Below are positions 39,988 through 49,372 of a DNA stretch of 64,000 nt, in pieces (the stretch's first letter is position 1; the number at the start of each line of letters is the position of its first letter). Made by a program: the position numbers and the translations under genes. Source of the DNA: Arthrobacter sp. ov407 (GTDB lineage Bacteria > Actinomycetota > Actinomycetes > Actinomycetales > Micrococcaceae); assembly GCF_900102895.1 (NCBI RefSeq), contig NZ_FNGD01000011.1, positions 105,672-169,671 of the forward strand. The letters are read 5' to 3'. The notes below the pieces were generated by a model. That model was given only the letters and a program-made list of their open reading frames with translations, was not told the DNA's origin and searched no databases.

Positions 39988-42059
39988 ACGGCGATCTCCG
40001 GTTTCAGTGTCTTGAGGGTCCAATACTTGTTCTTCCGGACGGCAACGGTTGACATTGCCAGTCCCAGCAAAGTGTAGCCAACCAGTCCCAGCATGGTGGG
40101 CAGGATGATGGCGAGGTCCGCGCCGTAGATCAGGTGTCGCATGCCGCTGACCACATAGCCCATCGGCAGGATCTGGTGCACCACGTGCAGCGGCTCGGGC
40201 GTGGTCTGCCACGGGAAGGTACCGCCGGAGGACACCAGTTGCAGCACCAGAAGGATGAGGACTACGAGCTTGCCGGGCGAGCCCAGCAGCGCCACCACAC
40301 CCTGGATGATTGCGCTGAACGCCATCGCGGCCGCCAGCATGAGGAACCACATAAGCACCGGGTGGGCGGGGTCCAGTCCGAGCCCCACGTCCACCACCAG
40401 GGTCAGCAGGCTCGCCTGCACTGCGGACACCGCCAGGAACGGAAGCCAGCCGCCGACGGCGATCTTCCAGGCCGGTGCATTGGAGGCCAGCGCGCGCAGG
40501 GTGACCGGGCGCATGGCCTGCACCAGCATGAAGATGCCGATCCACAGGGCCAGCGTCAGGAAGAACGGCGCCAGCCCGGCGCCATAGGACCCGGCCTTGG
40601 CCTGCGAGACATTGCTGACGGCGACCGGATCCGCCATGACCTTGGAGAGGCTGTCCTTCTGGGCGTCGTCGGGGTTGGGGACCTTCCCCGCGCCCCGGGC
40701 GAGTTCCGCGGCGAGCGTTCCCGCTCCGTCGGAGGCCGTCGCCGCGCCGCTCTCCAGCTGCGCCGCGCCGTCGTCGAGTTTCTGGGCCCCCTGCAGGAGC
40801 CTGCCGGCGCCGTCGACGGCGTTCTGCTGGCCGGCGGCGAGGGCCGCAGCACCGCCGGCGAGCTGGTCCGCCCCGGCGGAGGCCTTGGCGACGGCGTCGC
40901 TGAGGGCGGGCGCGGCGCCGGCCAGCTGGGAGGCGCCGTCGCTGACGGCGGCGGAACCGTCGGCCAGCTTCTGGACTTGCGCGGCGGCGGCCTGCAGTTT
41001 GGCGGCGGAGGAAGCGGAAGCTGAACCGGTGGCCGCGGGCGGCGCGGGGGTGGCGTCGACGTCGGCCACAACCTTGTCGGCCTGCTCCTGGCTGAGGACA
41101 CCCGCGGCGACCAGGCGGCTGGTGGACGCCACCACCCGGCTCCGCTGGCCCTGCGCAGCGGCTTGCTGCGCGGCCTGTTCCGCGGCCGCGAGTTGTCCGG
41201 GAATGGCCTGCACCTGGGCGTTGAGCGCGGCGTTGCCCGCAGCCACCTGGGCGGCGCCGTCAGCCAGCTGCTGTGCATTGGCGGGCAGGGCTGCCGTCTT
41301 GTCCTTGAGCTGGGTGAGGCCGCCGCTGAGCTGCCCGGCTCCGGCGCTGAGCGACGTGGCGCCGTCCCCGAGCTTGACCTCGCCGTTGTAAAGCTCGGTG
41401 GCGCCGGATTTGAGCTCGCCGGTGCCCTGGTGCAGGGTCACGGTGCCGTCGTGGAGCCGGGAGACGCCGTCGGCGAGCTGGCCTGCGCCATCGGAGGCCT
41501 TGAGCATCTGCGTATGGATGGTGCCGAATCCGGTGAGGAGCTGGTTGGCGGTCTCCTCGCCCACCTCCTTGGCGACCGTTGTGTGCACCGCGGTGGTCAG
41601 TTTGTCCACGATGGTGCTCAGGAGATAGTTGTTGGCATCGTTGGTGGTGACATTGAGCATGGCCTGGTTGGCGGCGTCAAAGCTGCCGGGGGAGACCAGG
41701 TTCGCGGAAAAGTCCTTTGGAATTTTCAGGGCGAATGCGTAGGTGCCGTTGCTGACGCCCTGGTCCGCCTCCTCGGTGCTGGCGACCGTCTTCCAGTTGA
41801 AGACGTGGCCGTCCACCAGGCTCTCGGCCACCTTCCGGCCGGCCTCCAGCCGCGTGCCGTCGGCGGACGCAGCACCGGAGTCCTGGACCACCAGGGCCGC
41901 ATCGACCTGGTTCAGCTTGCCGTAAGGATCCCAGTTGGCGTAGAGGTACACGGCGCCGTAGAGCAGCGGAACGAGGGCCAGGGCCAGGATGGTCAGCTTG
42001 GGAAGCAGCCCGCCGGTCATTCGTTTGAGCTCGGAGCGGGCCAGCCGCAGCACAGTCAC
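39984..42059 (-). CDS. YhgE/Pip family membrane exporter-like protein
   Basis: A 691-residue protein of the YhgE/Pip family (related to ABC-2 permeases and EsaA). One N-terminal helix (LTILALALVPLLYGAVYLYA) is followed by a roughly 480-residue extracellular domain with many L-x-x-G-A repeats (GAGQLSGGLTQLKDKTAALP type), forming a long helical stalk, and five helices at the C-terminus. GTG 42059 overlaps the upstream stop in GTGA. In Firmicutes members support type VII secretion or phage infection; here the neighbours suggest export or drug efflux. Confidence 0.88.
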   Translation of the reverse strand: MTVLRLARSELKRMTGGLLPKLTILALALVPLLYGAVYLYANWDPYGKLNQVDAALVVQDSGAASADGTRLEAGRKVAESLVDGHVFNWKTVASTEEADQGVSNGTYAFALKIPKDFSANLVSPGSFDAANQAMLNVTTNDANNYLLSTIVDKLTTAVHTTVAKEVGEETANQLLTGFGTIHTQMLKASDGAGQLADGVSRLHDGTVTLHQGTGELKSGATELYNGEVKLGDGATSLSAGAGQLSGGLTQLKDKTAALPANAQQLADGAAQVAAGNAALNAQVQAIPGQLAAAEQAAQQAAAQGQRSRVVASTSRLVAAGVLSQEQADKVVADVDATPAPPAATGSASASSAAKLQAAAAQVQKLADGSAAVSDGASQLAGAAPALSDAVAKASAGADQLAGGAAALAAGQQNAVDGAGRLLQGAQKLDDGAAQLESGAATASDGAGTLAAELARGAGKVPNPDDAQKDSLSKVMADPVAVSNVSQAKAGSYGAGLAPFFLTLALWIGIFMLVQAMRPVTLRALASNAPAWKIAVGGWLPFLAVSAVQASLLTLVVDVGLGLDPAHPVLMWFLMLAAAMAFSAIIQGVVALLGSPGKLVVLILLVLQLVSSGGTFPWQTTPEPLHVVHQILPMGYVVSGMRHLIYGADLAIILPTMLGLVGYTLLGLAMSTVAVRKNKYWTLKTLKPEIAV

Positions 42060-42757
42060 TTTGCGTCCTCGGTTTCGAGGAGGAGGGTTCCAGAGGGGAG
42101 GGATTCGGGCAAGAAGGTTTCGGGTTCGGCTTGCGGGACGGCATTGCCGATCACGGCGGCGGGCCCGGCCCAGCCGTCCGGAAGACGGGTGACGGTAGCG
42201 ACGACGGCGAGCGGCCGCCCGGCGTCGTGCGCCAGTTCCTGCAGCCGCGGCAGCCAGTCGGCAGCATCGCCGCTGTGCCGGTCGGGGGAGTCCACCACGA
42301 GGAGATCGGTGTTCGGATTGGCGAGGGCGAGCGCCGTGAGCAGCTCGGTCCGCCGGCCCGCCGGCAGCTGCTCGGTCCAAAGCCCGGCGATATCTTCGAA
42401 ATTGTTGAGCCTTAGCCAGGCCGTGCTGCGCGCGGCGCCGCGGTGGCGGCGCGGAATCAGGGCCAGATCCTCGGCGACGAGGTCGTGGACGCTCAGGTGC
42501 TGTTCGGGCTCGTTGACGCCGGGGGAGTCGACCACGCAGCTCGCCTGCCGGAGCACCTTGATCCGGGCATGTCCGTCCCAGTTCACCGTCCCCGCGGAGG
42601 GCTTCATGCGTCCGCTCAAGGCCAGGGCAAGGGCAGTCCGCTGGTCCTGGCGGACACCTTCGACCAGCAGGAGGTCCCCGCGTGCGGCCTCCAGCGAGGT
42701 GGGCGGCAGCAGGTCATCCCGCCGGCCGGTCACGGAGAGCTGTTGTACGCAGAGCAA
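42056..42757 (-). CDS. ABC-transporter ATPase-like protein with degenerate nucleotide-binding motifs
   Basis: A 233-residue protein (TTG 42757 behind GAAAGG; a further TTG at 42790 is possible). The order of parts is that of an ABC ATPase, but Walker A is VEGVRQDQRTALALAL instead of GxxGxGKST, the signature is LPAGRRTELL instead of LSGGQ, and Walker B is LLVVDSPD without the catalytic Glu. It is therefore probably unable to hydrolyse ATP normally, and may be a structural partner of the YhgE/Pip protein. Its operon continues with the exporter and TetR. Confidence 0.7.
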   Translation of the reverse strand: MLCVQQLSVTGRRDDLLPPTSLEAARGDLLLVEGVRQDQRTALALALSGRMKPSAGTVNWDGHARIKVLRQASCVVDSPGVNEPEQHLSVHDLVAEDLALIPRRHRGAARSTAWLRLNNFEDIAGLWTEQLPAGRRTELLTALALANPNTDLLVVDSPDRHSGDAADWLPRLQELAHDAGRPLAVVATVTRLPDGWAGPAAVIGNAVPQAEPETFLPESLPSGTLLLETEDAK

Positions 42758-42799
42758 GGCGGGCCTTTCGCAGAAACGATGTCCACTCAAGGCTAACTA

Positions 42800-42815
42800 A
42801 ACTGACCAGTCAGTT
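42800..42815. promoter_or_regulatory. TetR-type palindromic operator
   Basis: AACTGAC-CA-GTCAGTT is a perfect 7-base inverted repeat with a two-base centre, just upstream of the operon 42757-38666. On the left-reading strand TTGAAC overlaps it and TAGCCT follows after 17 bases, so the repressor would cover the promoter spacer. Confidence 0.75.
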
Positions 42816-42897
42816 CAAATAGAATGCGGGCGTTGTGATGAACGCGACGTGCCGGCAGGGGAGGCCTGGGCTCCCGTGCCGTGCGTCTTCGGCTGGT

Positions 42898-44397
42898 TCA
42901 GAGGCCGTACTCCTCCAGCAGGCGGAGCCAGACCTCGCTGATTGTCGGATAGGAGGGCACCGCGTGCCACAGGCGGTCCAGCGGCACTTCCCCCACCACC
43001 GCAATCGTGGCGGCGTGCAGGAGTTCAGCCACATCCGGGCCGGCGAACGTGGCGCCCAACAGCACCTTGCGGTCCTCGTCGATAACCAGCTGCGCCCACC
43101 CCTCGTAGTGTTCGGCGTGCAGCGAGGAGCCGGCCACTTGGATGGGAAGCTCCACGGTGGAGGCCCGGAAGCCGTCATTCTCCGCCTGCGCAATGGTCCG
43201 GCCGACATTCGCCAGCTCCGGGTCCGTGAACACCACATTCGGCACGGCATGCTCATATGCCGTCTGGGCAAAGCGGCTCCACGGTGCCGGCTCGCCGGTG
43301 AGTTCGCCCTTGGCCCGGGCGGCAATGGCGTCTCCGGTGGCCCGGGCACCGTACTTGCCCTGGTGGGTCAGCAGGGCCCGTCCGGCGGCGTCGCCGATTG
43401 CGTAGAGCCACGGGTTGCCGGACACCTCGTTGTCAGTGGCCTGGTGGACTAGGCCGGTGGAATCGGTGGTGAGCCGCAGGGTCCCGCCCTCGGGTGCCGC
43501 GAGCCCGACGCTGTCCAGTCCGAGCCCCTCGAGAGCGGGGTGCCGGCCAGTGGCGACGAGCAGCTTGTCCGCCGTCACCGTTTCGCCGTGGGCCGGTCCG
43601 TCAGCCGGGCCGGTCTGGGGGCCGCCGTCGAGCACGACGGTGAGGGAGCCGTCGTCGTTCTCGTGCACACTGCGCGTCCCGGTATGCAGGCGGAGGTCGA
43701 CACCGTCAGCGCGCAGGCCGGCCGCGACAAGGTCGGCGGCCTGTTCCGGGAAAATGCCCAAGAGGCCGCCGCGGGCCACGAGAGTCACGGACGCGCCAAG
43801 GCGGGCATAAGCCTGGGCGAGTTCGACGCCGGCAACTCCGCCGCCGAGCACCGCAAGCCGCGCAGGGACCGCACGGGCGGAGGTCGCCTCCCTGGTGGTC
43901 CAGTACTCGACGTCATGAAGCCCCTCGACCGGCGGCTGGTTGGGGGCGGACCCCGTGGCGACCACCACGGCGTGCCGGGCCGTCAGCACGTAGCTGTTGC
44001 CGTCCAGTCCTGCCACCTCGACCTGCCGCGGAGCGGTGATCCAGCCGTGCCCGCGGATCAGTTCGATCCCGGTGTCCTCCACCCACTTGACCTGGCTGTC
44101 GTCCTGCCAGTTCGAGGTGAAGTAGTCCCGGCGCTTCAGGACGGCTGCCGGATCCAGGGTGCGGGTGACGGCTTCCTGGGCTCCGGGCACGGTCTGCGCC
44201 CCGTGCAGTGCCGTGCCTGGACGTAGGAGCGCCTTCGACGGCATGCAGGCCCAGTACGAGCACTCGCCGCCTACTAGCTCCGCCTCGATGAGCACCGCAG
44301 TCAGGCCGCCGCGGACCACCCGGTCAGCCACGTTCTCGCCCACGGCGCCCGCGCCGATCACAATGACATCGAATTCCCGCAGAAGCTGTGCCGTCAT
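42898..44397 (-). CDS. Pyridine nucleotide-disulfide oxidoreductase (lipoamide dehydrogenase-like)
   Basis: A 499-residue flavoprotein. The FAD motif is VIVIGAGAVGENVADRV, the redox-active disulfide lies in GGECSYWACMPSKALLRP (two Cys separated by four residues), the NAD(P) motif is AVLGGGVAGVELAQAYA, and WLYAIGDAAGRALLTHQGKY closes the FAD site. The C-terminal dimer domain ends at residue 499 but lacks a clear HPHPT-type motif. It is a reductase of the lipoamide dehydrogenase/mercuric reductase class; the electron acceptor is not shown. TAGGCT ends six bases before the ATG (leaderless). Confidence 0.92.
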   Translation of the reverse strand: MTAQLLREFDVIVIGAGAVGENVADRVVRGGLTAVLIEAELVGGECSYWACMPSKALLRPGTALHGAQTVPGAQEAVTRTLDPAAVLKRRDYFTSNWQDDSQVKWVEDTGIELIRGHGWITAPRQVEVAGLDGNSYVLTARHAVVVATGSAPNQPPVEGLHDVEYWTTREATSARAVPARLAVLGGGVAGVELAQAYARLGASVTLVARGGLLGIFPEQAADLVAAGLRADGVDLRLHTGTRSVHENDDGSLTVVLDGGPQTGPADGPAHGETVTADKLLVATGRHPALEGLGLDSVGLAAPEGGTLRLTTDSTGLVHQATDNEVSGNPWLYAIGDAAGRALLTHQGKYGARATGDAIAARAKGELTGEPAPWSRFAQTAYEHAVPNVVFTDPELANVGRTIAQAENDGFRASTVELPIQVAGSSLHAEHYEGWAQLVIDEDRKVLLGATFAGPDVAELLHAATIAVVGEVPLDRLWHAVPSYPTISEVWLRLLEEYGL

Positions 44398-44548
44398 GGC
44401 ACCAGCCTACGCCGGGGCCCTGGCGGGATCCGGGGGCGCTCCCGGCGCCGGCGGTGTTGCGTTCCGCCGTAATGTGCCGGTCGGAACTCTTTGCAGGAGG
44501 GGGGACGGTCGCTACTGTTGGGACCATACTTTGGGGGAGGAGGCGGCC

Positions 44549-45292
44549 ATGGCCGCACGCAACATGACAACGGGCCCGGCCATACCGCTGGCGAGGTTCA
44601 GTGCTCAGGCCCGGCTCCGGGCACTTCAGTCGGACATCCTGGAGCTGATCCTGGAGCGCGACCTTGTTCCCGGGGACCCGTTGCCGACGGAGAGCGAGCT
44701 CACTGCAGCCCTCGGCGTTGGCCGCAACACCCTGCGGGAGTCCCTGAAGGCGCTCCAGGCGCTGGGCGTCATTGAGATCCGCCACGGCTTCGGTATGTTC
44801 GTGGCGCCGAGCAATTTCGAAGCCCTGACCGACGGGCTCACCTTCCGGGCCCGGCTGTCGCTGCGCCATCAAGGTGAGGAAGCGCTGCAGCTCGTGGAGG
44901 TCAGGCAAGCACTCGAATCCGGCCTCGTCGGCGCTGCCATGGACCGGATCACCGCGGAGCAGCTGGCCGCCGTGGAGGAATCCGTGCAGCGGATGGAAGC
45001 GTTGGCTGCTGCCGGGGAGTCGTTCGTTGAGGCCGACGCGGAGTTCCACCGCAGGCTTTTCGAGCCGCTGAACAACGATCTATTGATCAGTCTGATGGAC
45101 GTCTTCTGGAAGGTCTATCGCCGGATCCACCTCGAACTCGGCGGTCCGTACGCCGTCGACCTCCCGGCGACGGCTGCGCAGCACCGGGAAATCTATGAAG
45201 CTGTCGCCACCGCGGACAAAGCCCTGGCAGCTGAACGGCTCGGCACCCATTTCGACGCGATCCGCGACATCATCGCCCAGACCACGGACTGA
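44549..45292 (+). CDS. GntR-family regulator, FadR subfamily
   Basis: A 247-residue regulator. The N-terminal GntR winged helix has LQSDILELILERDLVPGDPL, LPTESELTAALGVGRNTLRE and a VIEIRHGFGMFV wing. The C-terminal FCD domain is all-helical, with VEVRQALESGLVGAAMDRI and the metal-binding D/H residues around FVEADAEFHRRLFEP and AAQHREIYEAV. FCD regulators respond to small carboxylates. A strong GGGGGAGGAGGC lies upstream. pckG is the next protein gene, but a tRNA and its terminator separate them. Confidence 0.93.
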   Translation: MAARNMTTGPAIPLARFSAQARLRALQSDILELILERDLVPGDPLPTESELTAALGVGRNTLRESLKALQALGVIEIRHGFGMFVAPSNFEALTDGLTFRARLSLRHQGEEALQLVEVRQALESGLVGAAMDRITAEQLAAVEESVQRMEALAAAGESFVEADAEFHRRLFEPLNNDLLISLMDVFWKVYRRIHLELGGPYAVDLPATAAQHREIYEAVATADKALAAERLGTHFDAIRDIIAQTTD

Positions 45293-45370
45293 TCCCTGCC
45301 CCTTGGGCTGTTGCTGGCCCCTGGCTGTTGGCCCCTGCGGCTGCCCGCGCGCTTAAAACAGAAGGCGCTT

Positions 45371-45410
45371 AAAACAGAAGATCCGCCCCGGCGAACCGGA
45401 GCGGATCTTC
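45371..45410 (-). terminator. Terminator of the tRNA-Arg transcript
   Basis: On the left-reading strand GAAGATCCGCTCCGG and CCGGGGCGGATCTTC pair around TTCG, with one mismatch, followed by TGTTTT. Just beyond it a 16-base unit, GCGCTTAAAACAGAAG, is repeated in tandem. Confidence 0.85.
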
Positions 45411-45418
45411 TTCTTCTG

Positions 45419-45492
<74 letters not shown>

Positions 45493-45603
45493 ATTCTCGG
45501 CTCTTGGAGAACTTCTCGCTCCCCGAACCTCGAATTACTTTACGCGAGGCCGCGCCCAGTTACAAATCGAAGAGGGTGTAATCTGGCTGACTAGACCGGT
45601 CTA

Positions 45604-45619
45604 CGTGACCTTAGTCACA
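45604..45619. promoter_or_regulatory. Crp/GlxR-type operator upstream of pckG
   Basis: CGTGACCTTAGTCACA matches the cyclic-AMP receptor family consensus TGTGA-N6-TCACA in 9 of 10 positions. It is about 150 bases upstream of the pckG start. A second palindrome, AGACCGGTCT, lies just before it (45593-45602). Confidence 0.55.
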
Positions 45620-45769
45620 AATAGGGCGCATGGCGGTGCGCCAGTTCCTTGAATTTCCGCGGTTTCTGATTTGTGCCGCGCAGGTCATCCCACGTCCGGG
45701 CCCGAAATGGGCCCTGCGCCGAGCCCTAGCATTTAGATCACACCACTGAACCCGAAGAAGGGAACCGTA

Positions 45770-47605
45770 ATGGGAGATCTGGCGCGACTGCCGTTGCTTG
45801 AAAAAGCACCCACCACACATGCCGGTCTGCTGGCATGGGTAGAAGAGGTGGCTGAACTGACTCAGCCGGACCGGATCTACTGGGTTGACGGGTCGGAAGC
45901 GGAAAACACGCGGCTCACTGACGAGCTCGTTGCCGCAGGCACCCTGACCCGGCTGAACGAGGACCTCTTCCCCAAGTCCTTCGCGGCGTTCTCCGACCCG
46001 GCCGACGTGGCTCGCGTTGAAGAGCAGACCTTCATCTGCTCCAAGAATGAGCGCGATGCAGGTTTCACCAACAACTGGATGGCCCCGGCGCAGATGAAGG
46101 AAAAGCTGCGCGGCCTGTTCGCCGGCTCCATGCGTGGCCGCACCATGTACGTGATCCCCTTCGTGATGGGCCACCTGGACGCCGAGGACCCCAAGTTCGG
46201 CGTCGAAATCACCGACAGTGCCTACGTTGTGGCCTCCATGCGCATCATGGCCACTATCGGCACCAAGGTCCTGGACAAGATCACCGCCACCAACGCGTTC
46301 TTCGTCCCCGCACTGCACTCCCTGGGTGCCCCACTGGCCCCCGGCCAGACTGATGTCCCGTGGCCCTGCAACCCGGACAAGTGGATTGTCCACTTCCCGG
46401 AGGAGCGCTCCATCTGGTCCTTCGGCTCCGGCTACGGCGGCAACGCCCTGCTCGGCAAGAAGTGCTACGCCCTGCGCATCGCCTCGGTGATGGCACGCGA
46501 CGAAGGCTGGCTTGCCGAGCACATGCTCATCCTCAAGCTGACCTCGCCGGAGAAGAAGAACTACTACGTTTCCGCCGCCTTCCCGTCGGCCTGCGGCAAG
46601 ACGAACCTCGCCCTGCTCGATCCGACGATCGAGGGCTGGAAGGTCGAAACGCTCGGTGACGACATCACCTGGATGCGGTTCGGCAAGGAAGGCGAACTCC
46701 GCGCCGTCAACCCTGAGGCCGGCCTGTTCGGCGTGGCTCCGGGCACAGGCTGGGGCACCAACCCCAACGCGATGCGCGCCATCGCCAAGGGCCACAGCAT
46801 CTTCACCAACGTCGCCCTCACGGACGACGGCGGCGTGTGGTGGGAGGGCATGACCGAGGAAGTGCCCGCGCACCTGACCGACTGGCAGGGTAACTCCTGG
46901 ACCTCCGATTCGGACAAGCCCGCTGCCCACCCGAACTCCCGCTTCTGCACGCCGATCGACCAGATCGACATGCTGGCCGAGGAGTACTACAACCCGGACG
47001 GCGTGGAGCTTTCCGCGATCCTGTTCGGCGGCCGCCGCAAGACCACCATCCCGCTGGTCACCGAGGCACGCAGCTGGTCCAACGGCATCTTCATGGGCTC
47101 CACGCTGTCCTCCGAGACCACTGCCGCGGCTGCCGGTGCTGTCGGCGTTGTCCGCCGGGATCCGATGGCGATGCTGCCCTTCATCGGTTACGACGCAGGC
47201 GATTACCTGAACCACTGGGTCAACCTGTCCGCCAAGGCCAACCCGGAGCGCCTGCCCAAGATCTTCCTGGTCAACTGGTTCCGCCGCAATTCCGAGGGCG
47301 GCTTCGCGTGGCCCGGATTCGGGGACAACGCCCGTGTCCTGAAGTGGGCCATCGAACGCCTCGAGGGCAAGGCCGACGCCGTGGAGACCCCCATCGGTTT
47401 CGTCCCCACCGCTGACGCGATCGACCTCACCGGCCTGGACATGACCCCGGCCCAGGTTGAAGAAGCTGTCCGGGTTGATCCGGCCGAGTGGGCCACCGAG
47501 CTGGCCTCCATCGAGGATTGGTTCGCCAACTTCGGCAGCTCGCTGCCCGATGCGCTGCAGGCCGAGTTGGACGGCCTGAAGACCCGCATGGCCGTTCAGC
47601 AGTAG
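45770..47605 (+). CDS. pckG: Phosphoenolpyruvate carboxykinase (GTP)
   Basis: A 611-residue enzyme of gluconeogenesis that converts oxaloacetate and GTP to phosphoenolpyruvate, CO2 and GDP. Diagnostic segments are the kinase loop [15 protein letters not shown] (about 269-283, with the reactive Cys275), the metal/oxaloacetate site around [19 protein letters not shown], and [12 protein letters not shown]. Length and sequence order match the GTP-dependent class. GAAGGGAACC precedes the ATG. A Crp-type site upstream is consistent with carbon-source control. Confidence 0.97.
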   Translation: MGDLARLPLLEKAPTTHAGLLAWVEEVAELTQPDRIYWVDGSEAENTRLTDELVAAGTLTRLNEDLFPKSFAAFSDPADVARVEEQTFICSKNERDAGFTNNWMAPAQMKEKLRGLFAGSMRGRTMYVIPFVMGHLDAEDPKFGVEITDSAYVVASMRIMATIGTKVLDKITATNAFFVPALHSLGAPLAPGQTDVPWPCNPDKWIVHFPEERSIWSFGSGYGGNALLGKKCYALRIASVMARDEGWLAEHMLILKLTSPEKKNYYVSAAFPSACGKTNLALLDPTIEGWKVETLGDDITWMRFGKEGELRAVNPEAGLFGVAPGTGWGTNPNAMRAIAKGHSIFTNVALTDDGGVWWEGMTEEVPAHLTDWQGNSWTSDSDKPAAHPNSRFCTPIDQIDMLAEEYYNPDGVELSAILFGGRRKTTIPLVTEARSWSNGIFMGSTLSSETTAAAAGAVGVVRRDPMAMLPFIGYDAGDYLNHWVNLSAKANPERLPKIFLVNWFRRNSEGGFAWPGFGDNARVLKWAIERLEGKADAVETPIGFVPTADAIDLTGLDMTPAQVEEAVRVDPAEWATELASIEDWFANFGSSLPDALQAELDGLKTRMAVQQ

Positions 47606-47644
47606 AAACAGTTCAGCAGTAGCAGTCGGCACTCAGCGGCAACG

Positions 47645-47685
47645 ACGGCGGTCCCGCACCTTTCAAAGGTGCGGGGCCGCCGTTT
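47645..47685 (+). terminator. Terminator of pckG
   Basis: CGGCGGTCCCGCACC and GGTGCGGGGCCGCCG pair almost perfectly around TTTCAAA, followed by TTT. It begins about 40 bases after the stop codon. Confidence 0.88.
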
Positions 47686-47867
47686 CCCGTTCCGGCGGGC
47701 CCCGCCGGGACTTAGGTCCCTAGGCCGCATCCGAGCGGGCCCCTAGGCTTGTCCGCATTCCATCAGCCGGGCCGGCCGCCGACTGGAGAGGACGCTGGGA
47801 GGCACTCCGGGCGGATGTTGCCGTGCCCCCGACCTGCTCGCGGCCAGCGAGACTTCAGGAGTTCAAC

Positions 47868-49271
47868 ATGTTTGTCAACGACGACATCCATGCATTGTCC
47901 AGGGCGGTCAGCGGTCCGGTCGTGTTGCCGGACAGCCCCGAATTCGCGGAGGAGACTTTCGCCTTCAACGTCGCAACGGTGCACCGGCCCGACGTCGTTC
48001 TTGGTGCCGTAGATGCCCAGGACGTCGCGGCCGCGGTGAAATGGGCGGCGGAACACCGGCTGCCCGTGTCCGTCCAGTCCACCGGGCACGGTGCCGAGTC
48101 AGCGATCGATGGCGGCCTGCTCATCAACACGCGGCGCCTGCAGGATCTGCACATCGACCCGGTTGAACGCACCGCACGCGTGGGCGCCGGAGTGAAGTGG
48201 CGCACCGTCCTGGAGGCGAGCGTGCCGCACGGATTAGTTGGATTGCACGGCTCGAGTACTGACGTGGGCGTCGTCGGGTACACGGTAGGCGGTGGGCTGC
48301 CCGTGCTCGGCCGCGCCCACGGCTTCGCGGCGGACCACGTCCGCAGCATGGATATCGTCACCGCCGACGGCGCGCTGCGGCGGATCGACGCCGACGCCGA
48401 GGCCGAGCTGTTTTCACTGATGTGCGGGGGCAAGGGCAACTTCGGGATCGTGACCGCACTCGAGTTCAGCCTCTTTCCGGTCAGCGAGTTCTACGGGGGC
48501 GGCATCATCTATCCCGGGGCGGATGCGGCCACGATCCTGGCTGCCTTCCGTCACTGGCTGCCCACACTGCCCGATCATGCGTCGCCGTCGGTCTCCCTGC
48601 TGCGTCTTCCGGACATGGACTTCGTACCCGAGCCGATGCGGAACCAGTTCGTCGTGCACCTGCGCTTTGCCTTCCTGGGGAACCGCGAGGACGGCGACGC
48701 GCTGCTTGCCCCGATGCGCGCGGTCTCGACACCACTGATGGACACGGCCGGGCCCATGAGCTACCTCGACGTCGACCAGATCCACATGGACCCGGCGGAC
48801 CCGCTGCCCTTCACGGACGGCGGCACGCTCCTGAAGGACTTCGGCGACGAGACTGTTGCGGACCTGCTCGAGCTCGCCGGGGACGGTTCGGATTGTCCGC
48901 TGCTGCTGGTGGAGATCCGGCCGCTCGGTGGGGCACTGTCCCGGGCAGCGGCGCCGTCCCGGCCGGGCGCGCTCCCGGATGCGGTGTCGGGGCGGGACGC
49001 GGCCTTCCTGCTGTTCCTCGTCGGCTTGAAGGTGCCGCCCATCGCGGAGGCGGTAGCGGCCTCCATCCGGGAGATGCTTGCCGCGATGGCGCCCCACTCA
49101 ACCGGATACACGCTGGTCAATTTCCATGGCGAGCCGGGCGACGAGGCCGACCGGGCCAGGGCGTGGTCTCCCGCGGTTTACGAGCGGATGCGGTCCGCGA
49201 AGTCCACTTACGACCCGGGCAATCTCCTGCGCTTCGGCCACGCGATCACCGGGGTGCCTGCCGCGGGATGA
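47868..49271 (+). CDS. FAD-linked oxidoreductase of the BBE/PCMH type
   Basis: A 467-residue oxidase (ATG 47868 behind TCAGGAG). The N-terminal PCMH flavin domain has VDAQDVAAAVKWAAEHRLPV, SVQSTGHGAESAIDGGLLIN and the VGVVGYTVGGGLPVLGRAHG loop; the C-terminal part ends with the BBE-like YDPGNLLRFGHAI. The His of STGHG is the likely covalent FAD attachment residue. The Cys of bicovalent members is replaced by Val/Gly. These enzymes oxidise alcohols, sugars or alkaloids with O2; the substrate is unknown. Confidence 0.88.
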   Translation: MFVNDDIHALSRAVSGPVVLPDSPEFAEETFAFNVATVHRPDVVLGAVDAQDVAAAVKWAAEHRLPVSVQSTGHGAESAIDGGLLINTRRLQDLHIDPVERTARVGAGVKWRTVLEASVPHGLVGLHGSSTDVGVVGYTVGGGLPVLGRAHGFAADHVRSMDIVTADGALRRIDADAEAELFSLMCGGKGNFGIVTALEFSLFPVSEFYGGGIIYPGADAATILAAFRHWLPTLPDHASPSVSLLRLPDMDFVPEPMRNQFVVHLRFAFLGNREDGDALLAPMRAVSTPLMDTAGPMSYLDVDQIHMDPADPLPFTDGGTLLKDFGDETVADLLELAGDGSDCPLLLVEIRPLGGALSRAAAPSRPGALPDAVSGRDAAFLLFLVGLKVPPIAEAVAASIREMLAAMAPHSTGYTLVNFHGEPGDEADRARAWSPAVYERMRSAKSTYDPGNLLRFGHAITGVPAAG

Positions 49272-49311
49272 TGTTCAGCGAGGTTCCGTCCGGGAACCGC
49301 GCCACTTACAC

Positions 49312-49354
49312 GACAGCGGGCCCGCATCCTTTCGCAGGATGCGGGCCCGCTGTC
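49312..49354. terminator. Bidirectional terminator between convergent genes
   Basis: GACAGCGGGCCCGCATCCT and AGGATGCGGGCCCGCTGTC are perfect 19-base arms with a TTCGC loop. The hairpin separates the right-reading oxidase from the left-reading flavohemoglobin. Confidence 0.9.
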
Positions 49355-49372
49355 CTTGCCGGCGGTGGGGAC

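Noticed and set aside
45349..45380. Tandem 16-base GCGCTTAAAACAGAAG as a possible CRISPR or operator array
   Set aside because: There are only two copies without spacers, adjoining a terminator; it is most simply a small local duplication.
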